The translations under genes and the position numbers were made by a program. The notes beneath the pieces are model-generated. The model made no database searches and was not told the origin of the DNA. It saw only the letters and a list, made by a program, of their open reading frames with translations. Of a stretch of 64,000 bases of DNA, positions 52,015 through 60,944 are shown piece after piece; within the stretch, counting starts at the first letter, position 1; each line of letters opens with the position of its first letter. This DNA comes from Noviherbaspirillum humi. Lineage in GTDB: Bacteria; Pseudomonadota; Gammaproteobacteria; Burkholderiales; Burkholderiaceae_D. Location: assembly GCF_900188095.1 (NCBI RefSeq), contig NZ_FZOT01000007.1, positions 62,001 to 126,000 of the forward strand, written 5' to 3'.

Positions 52015-53190
52015 GTGAAGAAATCCACCACCGTGATCCTGGCCGGCCTGACCATGGTCGGCCCGCTCGCCATCGACACCTACCTCCCTTCCTTCCATGC
52101 CATCGGCCAGGATTTCGCCGTCAGCGACCTGCTGGTGCAGCAGACCCTGAGCGTGTTCCTGTTCTCCTTCGCCTTTCTCATGCTGTTCTACGGCACGCTG
52201 TCGGACTCCTTCGGGCGCCGGCCGATCATCCTCGGCTCGCTCGCGATCTACACCGTCGCCAGCGTCGGCGCCGCGCTGGCGCCGAGCTTCGGCTGGCTGC
52301 TTGCCTTTCGCTGCGTCCAGGGCCTGGCCGCCGGCGGCGGCGCCGTCATCAGCCGCGCCGTCGTGCGCGACCGGGCCAGCGGCGCCGAAGCACAGCAGGT
52401 GCTGGCCTACATGATGATGGTGTTCGGCCTGGCGCCGGCTATAGCGCCTATCCTCGGCGGCTGGCTGCATGTCACGCTGGGCTGGCGCTCGGTGTTCTGG
52501 TTCCTCGCCGCCTTCGGCTTGCTGATGCTGATCACCTGCTACCGCGCGCTGCCGGAAAGCCTGCCTGCGTCGTCACGCCATGCCTTTCATCCGGGCCTGA
52601 TCGCGGCGAACTACTGGAAGGTGCTGCGCAATGCGCGCTTCCTGCTGCTGGCGGTATCGATCGGTGTTGCCTTCAGCGGTTTCGGCTTGTACATCGGCTC
52701 GGCGGCCAACTTCGTCATCAAGATCCTCGGCCTGTCCGAGACGGCATTCGGATGGATGTTCATTCCGCTCATCAGCGGCATGACGATAGGCTCGGCATTG
52801 GCGGCCCGCATCGCGCGCAAGGTGGCGCCGACCCGGATGATCGCTGTCGGCTATGCAGTGATGGTGGTCGCCGCCCTGGCCAACGTCGGTTACAACTACG
52901 CCTTCAAGGCGGCGGTGCCTTGGGCGGTGCTGCCGCTGATGCTGTATGCCTTCGGACTGGCGCTCGCCACGCCCACGCTGACCGTGCTGGCGCTGGATGT
53001 GTTTCCGGATAACCGCGGCCTCGCGGCGTCGCTGCAGTCCTTCATCCAGATGCTGCTGTTCGCGCTGGTGTCCGGCACCGTCGCGCCGCTGTTGTTCGAA
53101 AGCGCCTTCAAGCTTGCCTGCGGCGTGCTCGCGGGACTGGTTCTGAGCATCGTCTGCGCGCTGCTGGCCCGGCGCCTGCGGCGCGCCTGA
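52015..53190 (+). CDS. Bcr/CflA-family drug or purine exporter (MFS)
   Basis: 391 aa from a GTG (VKKSTTVILAGLTMVGPLAI); the frame is open further upstream but without homology to known N-termini. Twelve membrane helices. Helix 1 has the AIDTYLPSF signature of Bcr/CflA proteins, the loop 2-3 motif is GTLSDSFGRRPIIL, and helix 4-5 carries RAVVRDRASGAEAQQ. These are proton-driven drug exporters (bicyclomycin, chloramphenicol and others). Substrate is unknown. Confidence 0.88.
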   Translation: MKKSTTVILAGLTMVGPLAIDTYLPSFHAIGQDFAVSDLLVQQTLSVFLFSFAFLMLFYGTLSDSFGRRPIILGSLAIYTVASVGAALAPSFGWLLAFRCVQGLAAGGGAVISRAVVRDRASGAEAQQVLAYMMMVFGLAPAIAPILGGWLHVTLGWRSVFWFLAAFGLLMLITCYRALPESLPASSRHAFHPGLIAANYWKVLRNARFLLLAVSIGVAFSGFGLYIGSAANFVIKILGLSETAFGWMFIPLISGMTIGSALAARIARKVAPTRMIAVGYAVMVVAALANVGYNYAFKAAVPWAVLPLMLYAFGLALATPTLTVLALDVFPDNRGLAASLQSFIQMLLFALVSGTVAPLLFESAFKLACGVLAGLVLSIVCALLARRLRRA

Positions 53191-53411
53191 GTGCTTGTCG
53201 CCCGCGAACGACGCCGGCGCGGCGTCCGCCGCCGCTTCCGTGTGACGCTTGGTTTTCCTCAATGAAGGAAATGCAATCGCCTTCCATCGTTGAGAAAAAC
53301 GATGGCAGCAGCCAACAGGGAGCTCCTCTCAGCCATCAGATCTCATGGCGCGAGACTTTCGAAGACTCACCTCGGCAACTCTTAGCGCGCACCCGCCTGC
53401 GGCAGATCAGG

Positions 53412-53447
53412 ACGCGGGATTCGCCTGCATGCCGAATCCCGCGTTTT
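53412..53447 (+). terminator. Rho-independent terminator downstream of the exporter
   Basis: ACGCGGGATTCG and CGAATCCCGCGT form a perfect 12-bp stem with a 9-base loop, followed by TTT on the plus strand. It lies about 220 bases after the exporter stop. Confidence 0.75.
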
Positions 53448-53849
53448 CCCGCTTCCTTTCTTCCTGTCTTCCGACTGTTTGCCGCTTGCCTTGCGTGGCA
53501 TCTGCCATCGACGATAAGCGGCCCTCGGTCGGTGGTCCCCGCCTCGCTTTGCCTTTCCCTCTTTCCGCAATCGTCACCCGCCGATTTGCAACAAGCCGTT
53601 AATCCTTTCACGCATTTGCGGTTCGTCCTTACAACTTGAAACATGTCGGCGAAGAAGTCTTGCGCCGGATCATCTGCACTTGCGTGCGCGCTGACAGAAT
53701 CAAGCCATCGGACCAAAGTAAAACAATGTTTCGCACAGTGAAACAACAGTTCCGGCACTTGGGATTCAAGTGCGCCAGACTCTTCCGGCGAAGCAGGGCA
53801 GGACAAGTCGGCAGGGACAACTTCAATGCAGCATTTACGAGGAGACGTC
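53448..53849. other. Intergenic region before the esterase gene
   Basis: No convincing gene. Together with 53191-53411, this makes a 660-base gap whose only clear element is the terminator. A small hairpin (CCATCGTT and AACGATGG) lies at 53284-53305. The right end carries GAGGAG ahead of the esterase GTG. Confidence 0.4.
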
Positions 53850-56159
53850 GTGAAGAAACGCCAGAATCGTCACAGCAAACCCATGCTCATCGCCAGCGCC
53901 GCCATGGCCGTGCTCGCCGGCTGCGGCGGCAGCCCGCAGGACGGCGCCAGTGCAGGCGCTTCGCGCCAGCTGGCCGACGGCACGTTCAGCCTGCTGTCGC
54001 CATTGGCGCCTGCCAGCGATCTCGGCGGCGCCGACACGCCGCAGCCGGATTACAGCAGCCAGTCGCTGTACAGCGGCCCCGGCCCGCGCCCCGGACCGGA
54101 TCTCCTGTATGCTGCGCCGCCACGCGCACCGCAACTCGAGAACGCCGGCATCTGGAAAGCCCGGCCCATCCTCGTCTCCGGCGCCAGCGCCTACCGGCGC
54201 GGCGAATTCCTCTACCAGGATTTCCTGTATGACGACCGCGGCGCCAAGGCCTTGCCCGACCCGGCCGATCCGCGCGTGAAGGCCGAGACCTTCTCCGGCG
54301 GCAGCGGCACCTATACCTACCCGAGCGATCCAGCCTTTGCCAACAATGCCGCCGACATCGTCGAGCTGCGCATCAAGCCGCAATCCACCCATACCGCCTT
54401 CCGGCTGACGATGAACAGCCTGCTCGATCCGGCCAGGCTGGCCTTCACCATTGCCATCGGCGACTCGGCCGCGCCGCGGCCCTTCCCGTTCGGCGCCAAC
54501 GTCTCGGCGCCGGCGCGCTTCTTCCTCACCGTGCATGGCAGCGAAGCGGTGCTCACCGATGCCGCCACCGGAGCGGCCATCACGCCAGCGCCGGCCGTCA
54601 GCATCGATCTGGAACGGCGCCAGATCCAGGTGAATGTGCCGACCGCCGCCTGGAACCCCGGCAAGGGCGTCGTGCGCATCGCCGCCGGCGCCGGTCTTTG
54701 GGATGCCGCCAACAACCGCTACCTGCTGCCGACGCCGACCGCATCGGCCAGCCAGCCCGGCGGCGCCGGCCAATTGCTTGCACCGCCTGCCTTCTTCAAC
54801 GTCGCCTTCCGGTTCAACGAGCCGGATGCCTACTGGCGCGAGCAGGCCCAGTCGCAAGCCTTGGCCAGCGGCGACATCAGCGCCTTCTACGCCAACGTCG
54901 ATTTCGGCAAGCTGGCAGCCAACGTCAATGACGACATGCCGGGGCAGCCGCAAGGCGTGCCGCAGTCCGGACCGATCAACCGCATCTTCGCCAGCCACGT
55001 GGAAACGAAACAGGGCGTGGACTTCAGCGTCGATTGCGGCAGCGCGCCGACCTGCAAGGGCGAGTACCGCGGACAGCTGCAGCCTTACACACTTTACCTG
55101 CCGACCAAGCCGAAGCCTGCGGGCGGCTATGGCCTGACGCTGCTCCTGCATTCGCTCGGCGGCAACCACAACCAGTACTTCGCTTCGAAGAATCAGTCGC
55201 AGCTCGGCGAGCGCGGCCAGGGCCATCTCGTCGCCACCGCCCTCGGGCGCGGGCCGGATGGCTGGTATGTGGAAGATGCGGCCGCCGATACCTTCGAGAT
55301 GTGGGCCGACATCGCGCGCAACTATCCGCTCAATGCCGACATGACCTCGATCAGCGGCTACTCCATGGGCGGCCATGCCACCTACAAATTCGGCACTCGC
55401 TATCCGGACCTGTTCGCCAAGGCCCATGCGGTGGTGGGGCCGCCGGCCCTCGGCATCTGGGCGCCGCCGGCCGAACCGACCGGCGGCGACGCGACCAACA
55501 CCTATCATTTGCTGCCGGGCCTGCGCAACATCCCGATCATGATGTGGGTACAGGCCACCGATGAACTGGTGCCGTATGTCGGCACCAAGGCGCAAGCGCA
55601 GCGGCTGGACGACCTCGGCTACCGCTATCGCTTCGACACCTTCACCACCGGCGATCATCTGGCGCTGGCGCTCAATGACGAGTTCCAGGGCAGTGCCGAC
55701 TTCCTCGGCGACGCCATCGTCAACCGCAACCCGGCGCACGTGACCTACGTGGCCAACCCGGCGATGGACGTGCCTTCGCGCGGCCTGGTGGGCAACCATG
55801 CGTACTGGCTGTCGAAGATCGCGGTGCGCGATACCGGCGCCGGCGCCCCGCGCGGCAGCATCGACGCGATCTCCCGCGCCTTCGGCGAGGGCGATCCGGT
55901 CGCCTCGCCCACCGGCAGCGGCGCCGGCGTCATCACCGGCAAGCTCGGCGCGCAGGCTTACGTCAGCCAGTACAAGACGTGGAGCCTGCCGACGGCGACC
56001 GCAGCTGCGGACCGGCTGGATATCGTCGCCCGCAATGTGTCGAGCGTGACGGTGAACGTGCAGCGCGCCAAGCTGAGCTGCAATGCGGCGCTGGTGGTGG
56101 ATACGGACGGGCCGCTGACGGTGGAGCTGGAGGGGTGCGGTCGGCAGGTGAGGTATTGA
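53850..56159 (+). CDS. Lipoprotein alpha/beta-hydrolase (esterase/depolymerase type)
   Basis: 769 aa from GTG, chosen for GAGGAG six bases upstream. A lipoprotein signal ends with the lipobox LAGC (MLIASAAMAVLAGCGGS). The N-terminal about 350 residues form a beta-rich domain of unknown type. The C-terminal half is an alpha/beta-hydrolase with oxyanion-loop segment LTLLLHSLGGNHNQYF, nucleophile elbow GYSMGG (Ser at about residue 508), acid region ATDELVPY and a His in TTGDHLALAL. This layout resembles PHB-depolymerase/feruloyl-esterase-like secreted enzymes. Substrate unknown. Its 3' end meets the palindromic repeat cluster. Confidence 0.78.
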   Translation: MKKRQNRHSKPMLIASAAMAVLAGCGGSPQDGASAGASRQLADGTFSLLSPLAPASDLGGADTPQPDYSSQSLYSGPGPRPGPDLLYAAPPRAPQLENAGIWKARPILVSGASAYRRGEFLYQDFLYDDRGAKALPDPADPRVKAETFSGGSGTYTYPSDPAFANNAADIVELRIKPQSTHTAFRLTMNSLLDPARLAFTIAIGDSAAPRPFPFGANVSAPARFFLTVHGSEAVLTDAATGAAITPAPAVSIDLERRQIQVNVPTAAWNPGKGVVRIAAGAGLWDAANNRYLLPTPTASASQPGGAGQLLAPPAFFNVAFRFNEPDAYWREQAQSQALASGDISAFYANVDFGKLAANVNDDMPGQPQGVPQSGPINRIFASHVETKQGVDFSVDCGSAPTCKGEYRGQLQPYTLYLPTKPKPAGGYGLTLLLHSLGGNHNQYFASKNQSQLGERGQGHLVATALGRGPDGWYVEDAAADTFEMWADIARNYPLNADMTSISGYSMGGHATYKFGTRYPDLFAKAHAVVGPPALGIWAPPAEPTGGDATNTYHLLPGLRNIPIMMWVQATDELVPYVGTKAQAQRLDDLGYRYRFDTFTTGDHLALALNDEFQGSADFLGDAIVNRNPAHVTYVANPAMDVPSRGLVGNHAYWLSKIAVRDTGAGAPRGSIDAISRAFGEGDPVASPTGSGAGVITGKLGAQAYVSQYKTWSLPTATAAADRLDIVARNVSSVTVNVQRAKLSCNAALVVDTDGPLTVELEGCGRQVRY

Positions 56160-56276
56160 GGGGCTGATTGTGAGGGAGGGCGTAGCAGGGGTTTCGCGAC
56201 GCATGCGTCGTGCCTGCGAAGCCGGTTGCGCTTGCAAGCGCAACCGTGGGTGAGGTTCAAAGCCTGACTACCCAGT

Positions 56277-56557
56277 CCCCTCCCCTTCAAGGGGAGGGTT
56301 AGGGTGGGGATGGGTTTCTGTAGCGCTTAAAGAACGTTCTTTAAATGCGGAAGAAACCCAACCTCAGCCACAGCAGCGCCTGCAGGCGCAATCGTGGAAA
56401 GGCAGGGGTTTCGCGATGCACCGCTCCGCCCCTGCGCAGCCGGTTGCGCTTGCAGGCGCTGTTGTGGATGAGGGGAGTTTCTGCCGTGACTGGAGAATAT
56501 TCTTTAATTGCGAAGGAGACCCATCCCCACCCTAACCCTCCCCTTGAAGGGGAGGGG
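56277..56557. repeat. 38-base perfect inverted repeat flanking a 205-base core (MITE-like)
   Basis: The 38 bases at 56277-56314 reappear exactly as the reverse complement at 56520-56557. Each contains the internal palindrome CTCCCCTTGAAGGGGAG. The core has a perfect 18-base palindrome at 56327-56344 (TTAAAGAAC and GTTCTTTAA). Similar short boxes, known from spurious LPLKGRG-like peptides in many proteobacteria, occur singly near 39018 and 39162. Confidence 0.85.
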
Positions 56558-56588
56558 ATTCTGTAGTCAGGCTTTGAACCTCACCCAC

Positions 56589-56930
56589 GGTCAGGCTTGC
56601 AAGCCTGACCGGCTCCGCAGGCGCAACGCATGCGTTGCGAAACCCCTGCCTTTCCACGGTTGCGCTTGCAAGCGCAACCGGCTTCGCAGGCGCAACGCAT
56701 GCGTTGCGAAACCCCTGCCTTTCCACGGTTGCGCTTGCAAGCGCAACCGGCTTCGCAGGCGCAACGCATGCGTTGCGAAACCCCTGCCTTTCCACGGTTG
56801 CGCTTGCAAGCGCAACCGGCTTCGCAGGCGCAACGCATGCGTTGCGAAACCCCTGCCTTTCCACGGTTGCGCTTGCAAGCGCAACCGGCTTCGCAGGCGC
56901 AACGCATGCGTTGCGAAACCCCTGCTACGC
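56589..56930. repeat. Tandem array of a 69-base double-palindrome unit
   Basis: Four identical 69-base units plus partial flanks. Each unit has palindrome A (18 bases, arms CGCAACGCA and TGCGTTGCG; five copies from 56622, spaced 69) and palindrome B (22 bases, arms GGTTGCGCTTG and CAAGCGCAACC; four copies from 56658). A variant palindrome B at 56589-56610 keeps symmetry with different arms (GGTCAGGC and GCCTGACC). The unit length is a multiple of three and free of stops in several frames, producing spurious 23-residue peptide repeats. Confidence 0.92.
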
Positions 56931-56935
56931 CCCCT

Positions 56936-57766
56936 CTACAACGGCGTGGCTTCCAGCTGCCGTGCCAGCTCGATCAACCGCGGCCGCACCTGATCCAGCA
57001 AAAACTTCTTCGACAGACTGGTCGCCGGCCCCCCGCAGTTCAGCGCCATGGATGGAATCGTGCCGCTGGTGCGGAAGGCCACGGCGATGGCGTTCACTTC
57101 CTTCTGCCACTCGCCGAAGGAAGTCGTGCAGCCATACGCCTTGTAGTCCTGGCCGCCCCGGGTGATCCCTTGTCGGATCGCGGTGCTCGCCTTCGCATCC
57201 TGCTCGGCGGCGAGCCGGAGGACCGCGTCGCGTTCTTCCTTCGTTGCGCAGGCGAGCCAGGCCCGGCCCATGGCGCTGGTGGCGAGGGAGACGCGCGATC
57301 CCACCTGCAGCGTCAGTGCCAGGGTGGCGCTGCTGCGCGCCACCTCCGTGTAAATCATCGACAGCCGGTCGCGCACGCCCAGCGCCACCGTGGCGCCGGA
57401 GAATTCACTGAGCTGATGCATCAGCGGACGCGCAAACTGGCGAATGTCCATGCGCGCCAGCATGGTGCTGCCCAGGGCGAGCGCCGCCGTGCCGAGGGCG
57501 AAGCCGGTCTCGGTCGGCACCAGGAAGCCGCGCTGGCTGAGGGTATGGACGATGCGGGTCACCGTCGACTTCGGCAGGCCGCAACGTTCGGCAATCTGCA
57601 GGTTGGAGAGGGAGCGATCGGCGCTGCGGAAGCAGGACAGCACATCGAGGCCGCGCGCCAGCGCGGTAATGAAGTAACGGTCTTCGGCAGCGCCGGATTC
57701 TGCTTCGTCAGCGTGCTCCGGGTCGTCTGCGATGGGGCGGCGGGTCATCGTCGGATGGGTCTCCAT
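56936..57766 (-). CDS. IclR-family transcriptional regulator
   Basis: 276 aa; ATG at 57748 is an alternative start. An acidic leader is followed by a winged helix (RYFITALARGLDVLSCFRSA; NLQIAERCGLPKSTVTRIVH) and the C-terminal effector domain with GVRDRLSMIYTEVA and NAIAVAFRTSGTIPSMALNC. It is of the PcaR/IclR type and lies at the end of the catabolic gene cluster on the same strand, so it is the likely regulator of transport and degradation genes. The stop is next to the repeat cluster. Confidence 0.9.
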   Translation of the reverse strand: METHPTMTRRPIADDPEHADEAESGAAEDRYFITALARGLDVLSCFRSADRSLSNLQIAERCGLPKSTVTRIVHTLSQRGFLVPTETGFALGTAALALGSTMLARMDIRQFARPLMHQLSEFSGATVALGVRDRLSMIYTEVARSSATLALTLQVGSRVSLATSAMGRAWLACATKEERDAVLRLAAEQDAKASTAIRQGITRGGQDYKAYGCTTSFGEWQKEVNAIAVAFRTSGTIPSMALNCGGPATSLSKKFLLDQVRPRLIELARQLEATPL

Positions 57767-57921
57767 GGCGGCGCACGGCGGCGCCGGTGTGTCGGCAAGG
57801 TTTCCTGGCCGACTCTACAGGATGTGCGAATGGACGGCAAACGCTGTGAGCCCATGCATGAAGCCAATCGGCAGCGGTGCCATGAGGTGCGCGCTCGCGG
57901 GCAAGGCGGCTCGCGCACCGC

Positions 57922-58551
57922 TTAGCGGCTGCGTTGATCGCCGGCGAACGCGGCCAGCAGGCCCAGGCCGAGGAAGATGGCGCCGCCAAGCCGGCGACCG
58001 ATGCGCGTCAGCCGCGGCGCCATCATCCCGGCAGCGATCGCATAGCAGGCATCGGTGAGCGCGGCGATGGCGACGAACGCCATGCCGAGCGTAAGGATGG
58101 GCATGACGCCCTGCGCCTGCGGCGCCAGGAACTGCGGCAGGAAGGCGGCGAAGAAAATCGTGGTCTTGGGATTGAAGAGCGCCACCACGACCCCGTCGCG
58201 GAAGACGTCCAATGGCGATGCCGGCGCCGGCGGCGATGCGCCGGCGACATCCACGCGCGACAGGAGCATGCGCAGGCCGAGCCAGACGAGATAGAGCGCG
58301 CCGGCGAGCCTGACCAGGGTGAATGCGGCACTCGAGACGGCGAACAGCGCCGCCAGCCCGAACGAAGCAGCCAGCGCATTGGCGAGATTGGCAAGCGCCA
58401 CGCCGGCCGCCGATGCCAGGCCGGAGGCCCTGCCCTGCACCAGGCTTCGGGTCACGATGTAGAGCACGCCGGGCCCAGGCATGACGGCAAGCAGCAGGCT
58501 GGCCAGCAGGAAGCCGGACAGCAGCGGCCAGGGTGGCAATATGGCATCCAT
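57922..58551 (-). CDS. LysE/RhtB-family exporter
   Basis: 209 aa from MDAILPPWPLL; GAGGAGGTGAGTCG before the ATG fixes the start. It has six membrane helices with the RhtB signature LLAVMPGPGVLYIVTRSLVQ, RASGLASAAGVALAN and NPKTTIFFAAFLPQF. Such proteins export amino acids or small metabolites. In this cluster it may release a toxic intermediate or product; inferred. Confidence 0.87.
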   Translation of the reverse strand: MDAILPPWPLLSGFLLASLLLAVMPGPGVLYIVTRSLVQGRASGLASAAGVALANLANALAASFGLAALFAVSSAAFTLVRLAGALYLVWLGLRMLLSRVDVAGASPPAPASPLDVFRDGVVVALFNPKTTIFFAAFLPQFLAPQAQGVMPILTLGMAFVAIAALTDACYAIAAGMMAPRLTRIGRRLGGAIFLGLGLLAAFAGDQRSR

Positions 58552-58612
58552 CGACTCACCTCCTCGAAAACGGCCGGTCGGCAGACGGCAGGCGTGCCGC
58601 ATCAACCGCCCA

Positions 58613-60031
58613 TCAACTCCCCATCAAGCGCGCCGTCGCCGCACGCGCCTGCGACGCCAGCCGCCAGATATCCACGCCGGGAATGTAGTCATCCTCGACG
58701 ATCATCCTGCCGCCGACGAACAGGTTCCTCAAGCGAGGCCGGCCGCCCGACGCGACCGGACCGATGGCCGGGTCGTGCAGGCCGAAGTAGCGCGGGTCGT
58801 CCAGCGACCAGATCGCCAGGTCGGCGGCGCAGCCGGGACGCAGACCGTCCAGCGCTTCCAGCCCCAGCACCCGGGCGCCGCCGGTCGTTCCCCACCGTAC
58901 CACATCCTCCACCGAAGCGGCATCCGCCCCGCCCTCGAAGCTTCCGCCGCGATGGGCGGCCTGCGCCTGCTGGCCGACGCGGGCGCGCTGCAGCAGCCAG
59001 GCGGCATGGGTTTCCGAGATCATGTCGGCCGCTTCATTGGAAGCCGCGCCGTCGACCCCGATCGACACCGGCACGCCGGCCGCCTCCAGCTCGCGGATGG
59101 GCGCGATGCCGCTGCCCAGCCGGCCGTTGCTCTGCGGGCAGTGGGCAATGCCGGTGCCGGTGCGGCCGAGCAGGTTGATTTCCTCCGGATCGAGCTTTAC
59201 CAGGTGGGCAAACCAGACGTCCGGCCCGAGCCAGCCATGTTCGCCGACGAATTCCACCGGCCGGCAGCCATGGCTGGCATGGGCGGCGTTCTGGTACTCC
59301 ACCGTTTCCGAGAGATGGCTGTGCAGGCGGATGCCGAGCTTGCGCGCCACGGCGGCCGTTTCCCGCAGCTGCGCCGGCGACATGGAGTAAAGCGCGGTGG
59401 TCGGCGCCATCACGATCCGGCGCATCGCATCCGGCGCCGGGTCGTGATACCGCTGCACCAGCCGCTCCATGTCGGCGAGGTAGCCCTCCAGGGTCTCGGC
59501 GCGCAGCGAGGCCGGCAAGTCGGCTTCCAGCTGCCGGGTCTGGGTGGCGCCGCCGCGGCACAGGATGAAGCGCAGGCCGAGCGCTTCCGCCTCCTCGAAC
59601 AGGATGGCGGAGGTGTCGTAGGGCATGCCGGGGTAGTACAGGTAATTGTGGTCGGCGACGGTGCCGCAGCCGGAGCGAACCAGTTCCACCAGGCCGATGC
59701 GCACCGCGACCCGGAACAGGTCCTCGTCGAACTTGGGCCGGTAGCGGTAGGGCGTGGCGCCGAGCCAAGGCGTGAGCGAAAGATTGATGCCGCCCGGATC
59801 GCCCTTGAGCAGCGACTGGAACAGGTGATGGTGGGTGTTGACCCAGGACGGATAGATCACGCAGTCGGTGGCGTCGACGACGCGCTCGCCGGGTTCCGGC
59901 AGCAGCCTGCCGATGGCGGAGATGACGCCGTTCGCCACCCGCAGGTCGGGGCCGGGATGGCGCGCCTGCGCGCCCGGCAGACCGGTCATGATGGCGGCCG
60001 CGTTGCGGATCAGGAAGGAAGTGTCTTTCAT
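58613..60031 (-). CDS. Amidohydrolase, 8-oxoguanine deaminase-like (TRZ/ATZ family)
   Basis: 472 aa. TIM-barrel amidohydrolase: metal ligands H67 and H69 in NTHHHLFQ, LHSHLSETVEY (second His), HCPQSNGRLGSG and GVDGAASNEAADM with the catalytic Asp. NTHHHLFQ and GVDG-x-ASN are typical of the 8-oxoguanine/isoxanthopterin deaminase branch. The reaction would be hydrolytic deamination of a purine- or pterin-like ring. It follows the ABC transporter genes on the same strand, so the substrate is probably imported. Exact substrate unknown. Confidence 0.8.
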   Translation of the reverse strand: MKDTSFLIRNAAAIMTGLPGAQARHPGPDLRVANGVISAIGRLLPEPGERVVDATDCVIYPSWVNTHHHLFQSLLKGDPGGINLSLTPWLGATPYRYRPKFDEDLFRVAVRIGLVELVRSGCGTVADHNYLYYPGMPYDTSAILFEEAEALGLRFILCRGGATQTRQLEADLPASLRAETLEGYLADMERLVQRYHDPAPDAMRRIVMAPTTALYSMSPAQLRETAAVARKLGIRLHSHLSETVEYQNAAHASHGCRPVEFVGEHGWLGPDVWFAHLVKLDPEEINLLGRTGTGIAHCPQSNGRLGSGIAPIRELEAAGVPVSIGVDGAASNEAADMISETHAAWLLQRARVGQQAQAAHRGGSFEGGADAASVEDVVRWGTTGGARVLGLEALDGLRPGCAADLAIWSLDDPRYFGLHDPAIGPVASGGRPRLRNLFVGGRMIVEDDYIPGVDIWRLASQARAATARLMGS

Positions 60032-60082
60032 GGATTCGTCTTGTCGTGACGTTGCATGGGCGCGGACCGCGAAGCTGCCGGA

Positions 60083-60934
60083 TTATTCCAGCTCGCTCTC
60101 GTGCCAGCTGGAGAGGCAGGCGCGCGACAGCGCCACCATCAGCGCGAACAGCAGCACGCCGGTGACGGTGATCATCAGCAGCGCCGCGAACAGGCGCGGG
60201 ATATTGAGCTCGAAGCCGGCCTGCAGGATCTGGTAGGCCAGGCCGGTGCTGGTGCCGCCGGTGCCGGCGACGAACTCCGCCACCACCGCGCCGATCAGCG
60301 ACAGGCCGCTGGAGATGCGCAGGCCGCCGAAGAAGCTGGGCAGCGCGCTCGGGATGCGCAGCCGCACCAGGATCTGCCAGCGGCTGGCGCGGTTCAGCCT
60401 GAACAGGTTCAGCAGGCTGGGCTGCACGCTGCGCAGGCCGAGCACGGTGTTGGAGATGATGGGGAACAGCGCCATCATGGTGGCGCACAGCGTGAGCGCG
60501 ATCACCGGCGTCTTGACCCAGATGATGATCAGCGGGGCGATGGCGACGATGGGCGTGACCTGCAGCAGGATGGCATACGGAAACAGCGCCGCCTCCAGCA
60601 CGCGGCTCTGCACGAACAGGAAGGCGACCGCCACGCCGATCACCACCGCCAGCGCGAAGGCGAGGAAGGTGATGCGCAGCGTGGTCAGCAGCGCGCCGAA
60701 CAGCAGCGCCCAGTCGGCCACCAGGGTCCTGAAGATCGCCGCCGGCGACGGCACCAGATAGACCGGCACATCCAGCACCGTGCACAGCATCTGCCACAGC
60801 AGCAGCAGCAGCGCGCCCACCGCCATCGGCGCCAGCACCGCCTGCATCCGCGGCGACGCCAGCAGGGGCTTGCGCAGCGCCGCCGCCTTCTGCGCCGGCG
60901 TGACTTTCATCGGAATGTTCATTGCGCGACTCAT
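60083..60934 (-). CDS. ABC transporter permease (SsuC/TauC/ThiX type)
   Basis: 283 aa; AAAGGA six bases before the ATG. About six membrane helices. The BPD_transp_1 fold carries the EAA-like loop (LRSVQPSLLNLFRLNRASRW). It resembles permeases for nitrate, sulfonates, taurine or pyrimidine precursors. It forms an importer with the ATPase upstream and the binding protein further upstream. Confidence 0.88.
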   Translation of the reverse strand: MSRAMNIPMKVTPAQKAAALRKPLLASPRMQAVLAPMAVGALLLLLWQMLCTVLDVPVYLVPSPAAIFRTLVADWALLFGALLTTLRITFLAFALAVVIGVAVAFLFVQSRVLEAALFPYAILLQVTPIVAIAPLIIIWVKTPVIALTLCATMMALFPIISNTVLGLRSVQPSLLNLFRLNRASRWQILVRLRIPSALPSFFGGLRISSGLSLIGAVVAEFVAGTGGTSTGLAYQILQAGFELNIPRLFAALLMITVTGVLLFALMVALSRACLSSWHESELE

Positions 60935-60944
60935 GGTTTTCCTT

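Larger units (their letters stand above)
56160..56935. repeat. Palindromic repeat cluster between convergent genes (copy 2)
   Basis: The whole gap between the esterase and the IclR gene is built from the same modules as the 38.9-39.3 kb cluster. It begins on the left with GGGCGTAGCAGGGGTTTCGC and palindrome A (56197-56210) and B (56224-56245). The same edge sequence appears at the right end in the opposite orientation. Subparts are listed separately. Translated frames across it are artefacts. Confidence 0.88.

Noticed and set aside
53262-53806. Short frames on both strands before the esterase
   Set aside because: Composition is unlike proteins, and they run through a clear terminator hairpin.
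53835-56243. Long open frame on the minus strand opposite the esterase
   Set aside because: Same antisense artefact; the plus frame has a lipobox, GYSMGG elbow and a good ribosome-binding site.
56589-56930. Possible CRISPR array
   Set aside because: All units are identical over their full length, so there are no unique spacers; no cas genes are nearby.
56508-57925. Open frames with 23-residue peptide repeats
   Set aside because: They are translations of the 69-base palindromic array; the same repeats are open in several frames on both strands.
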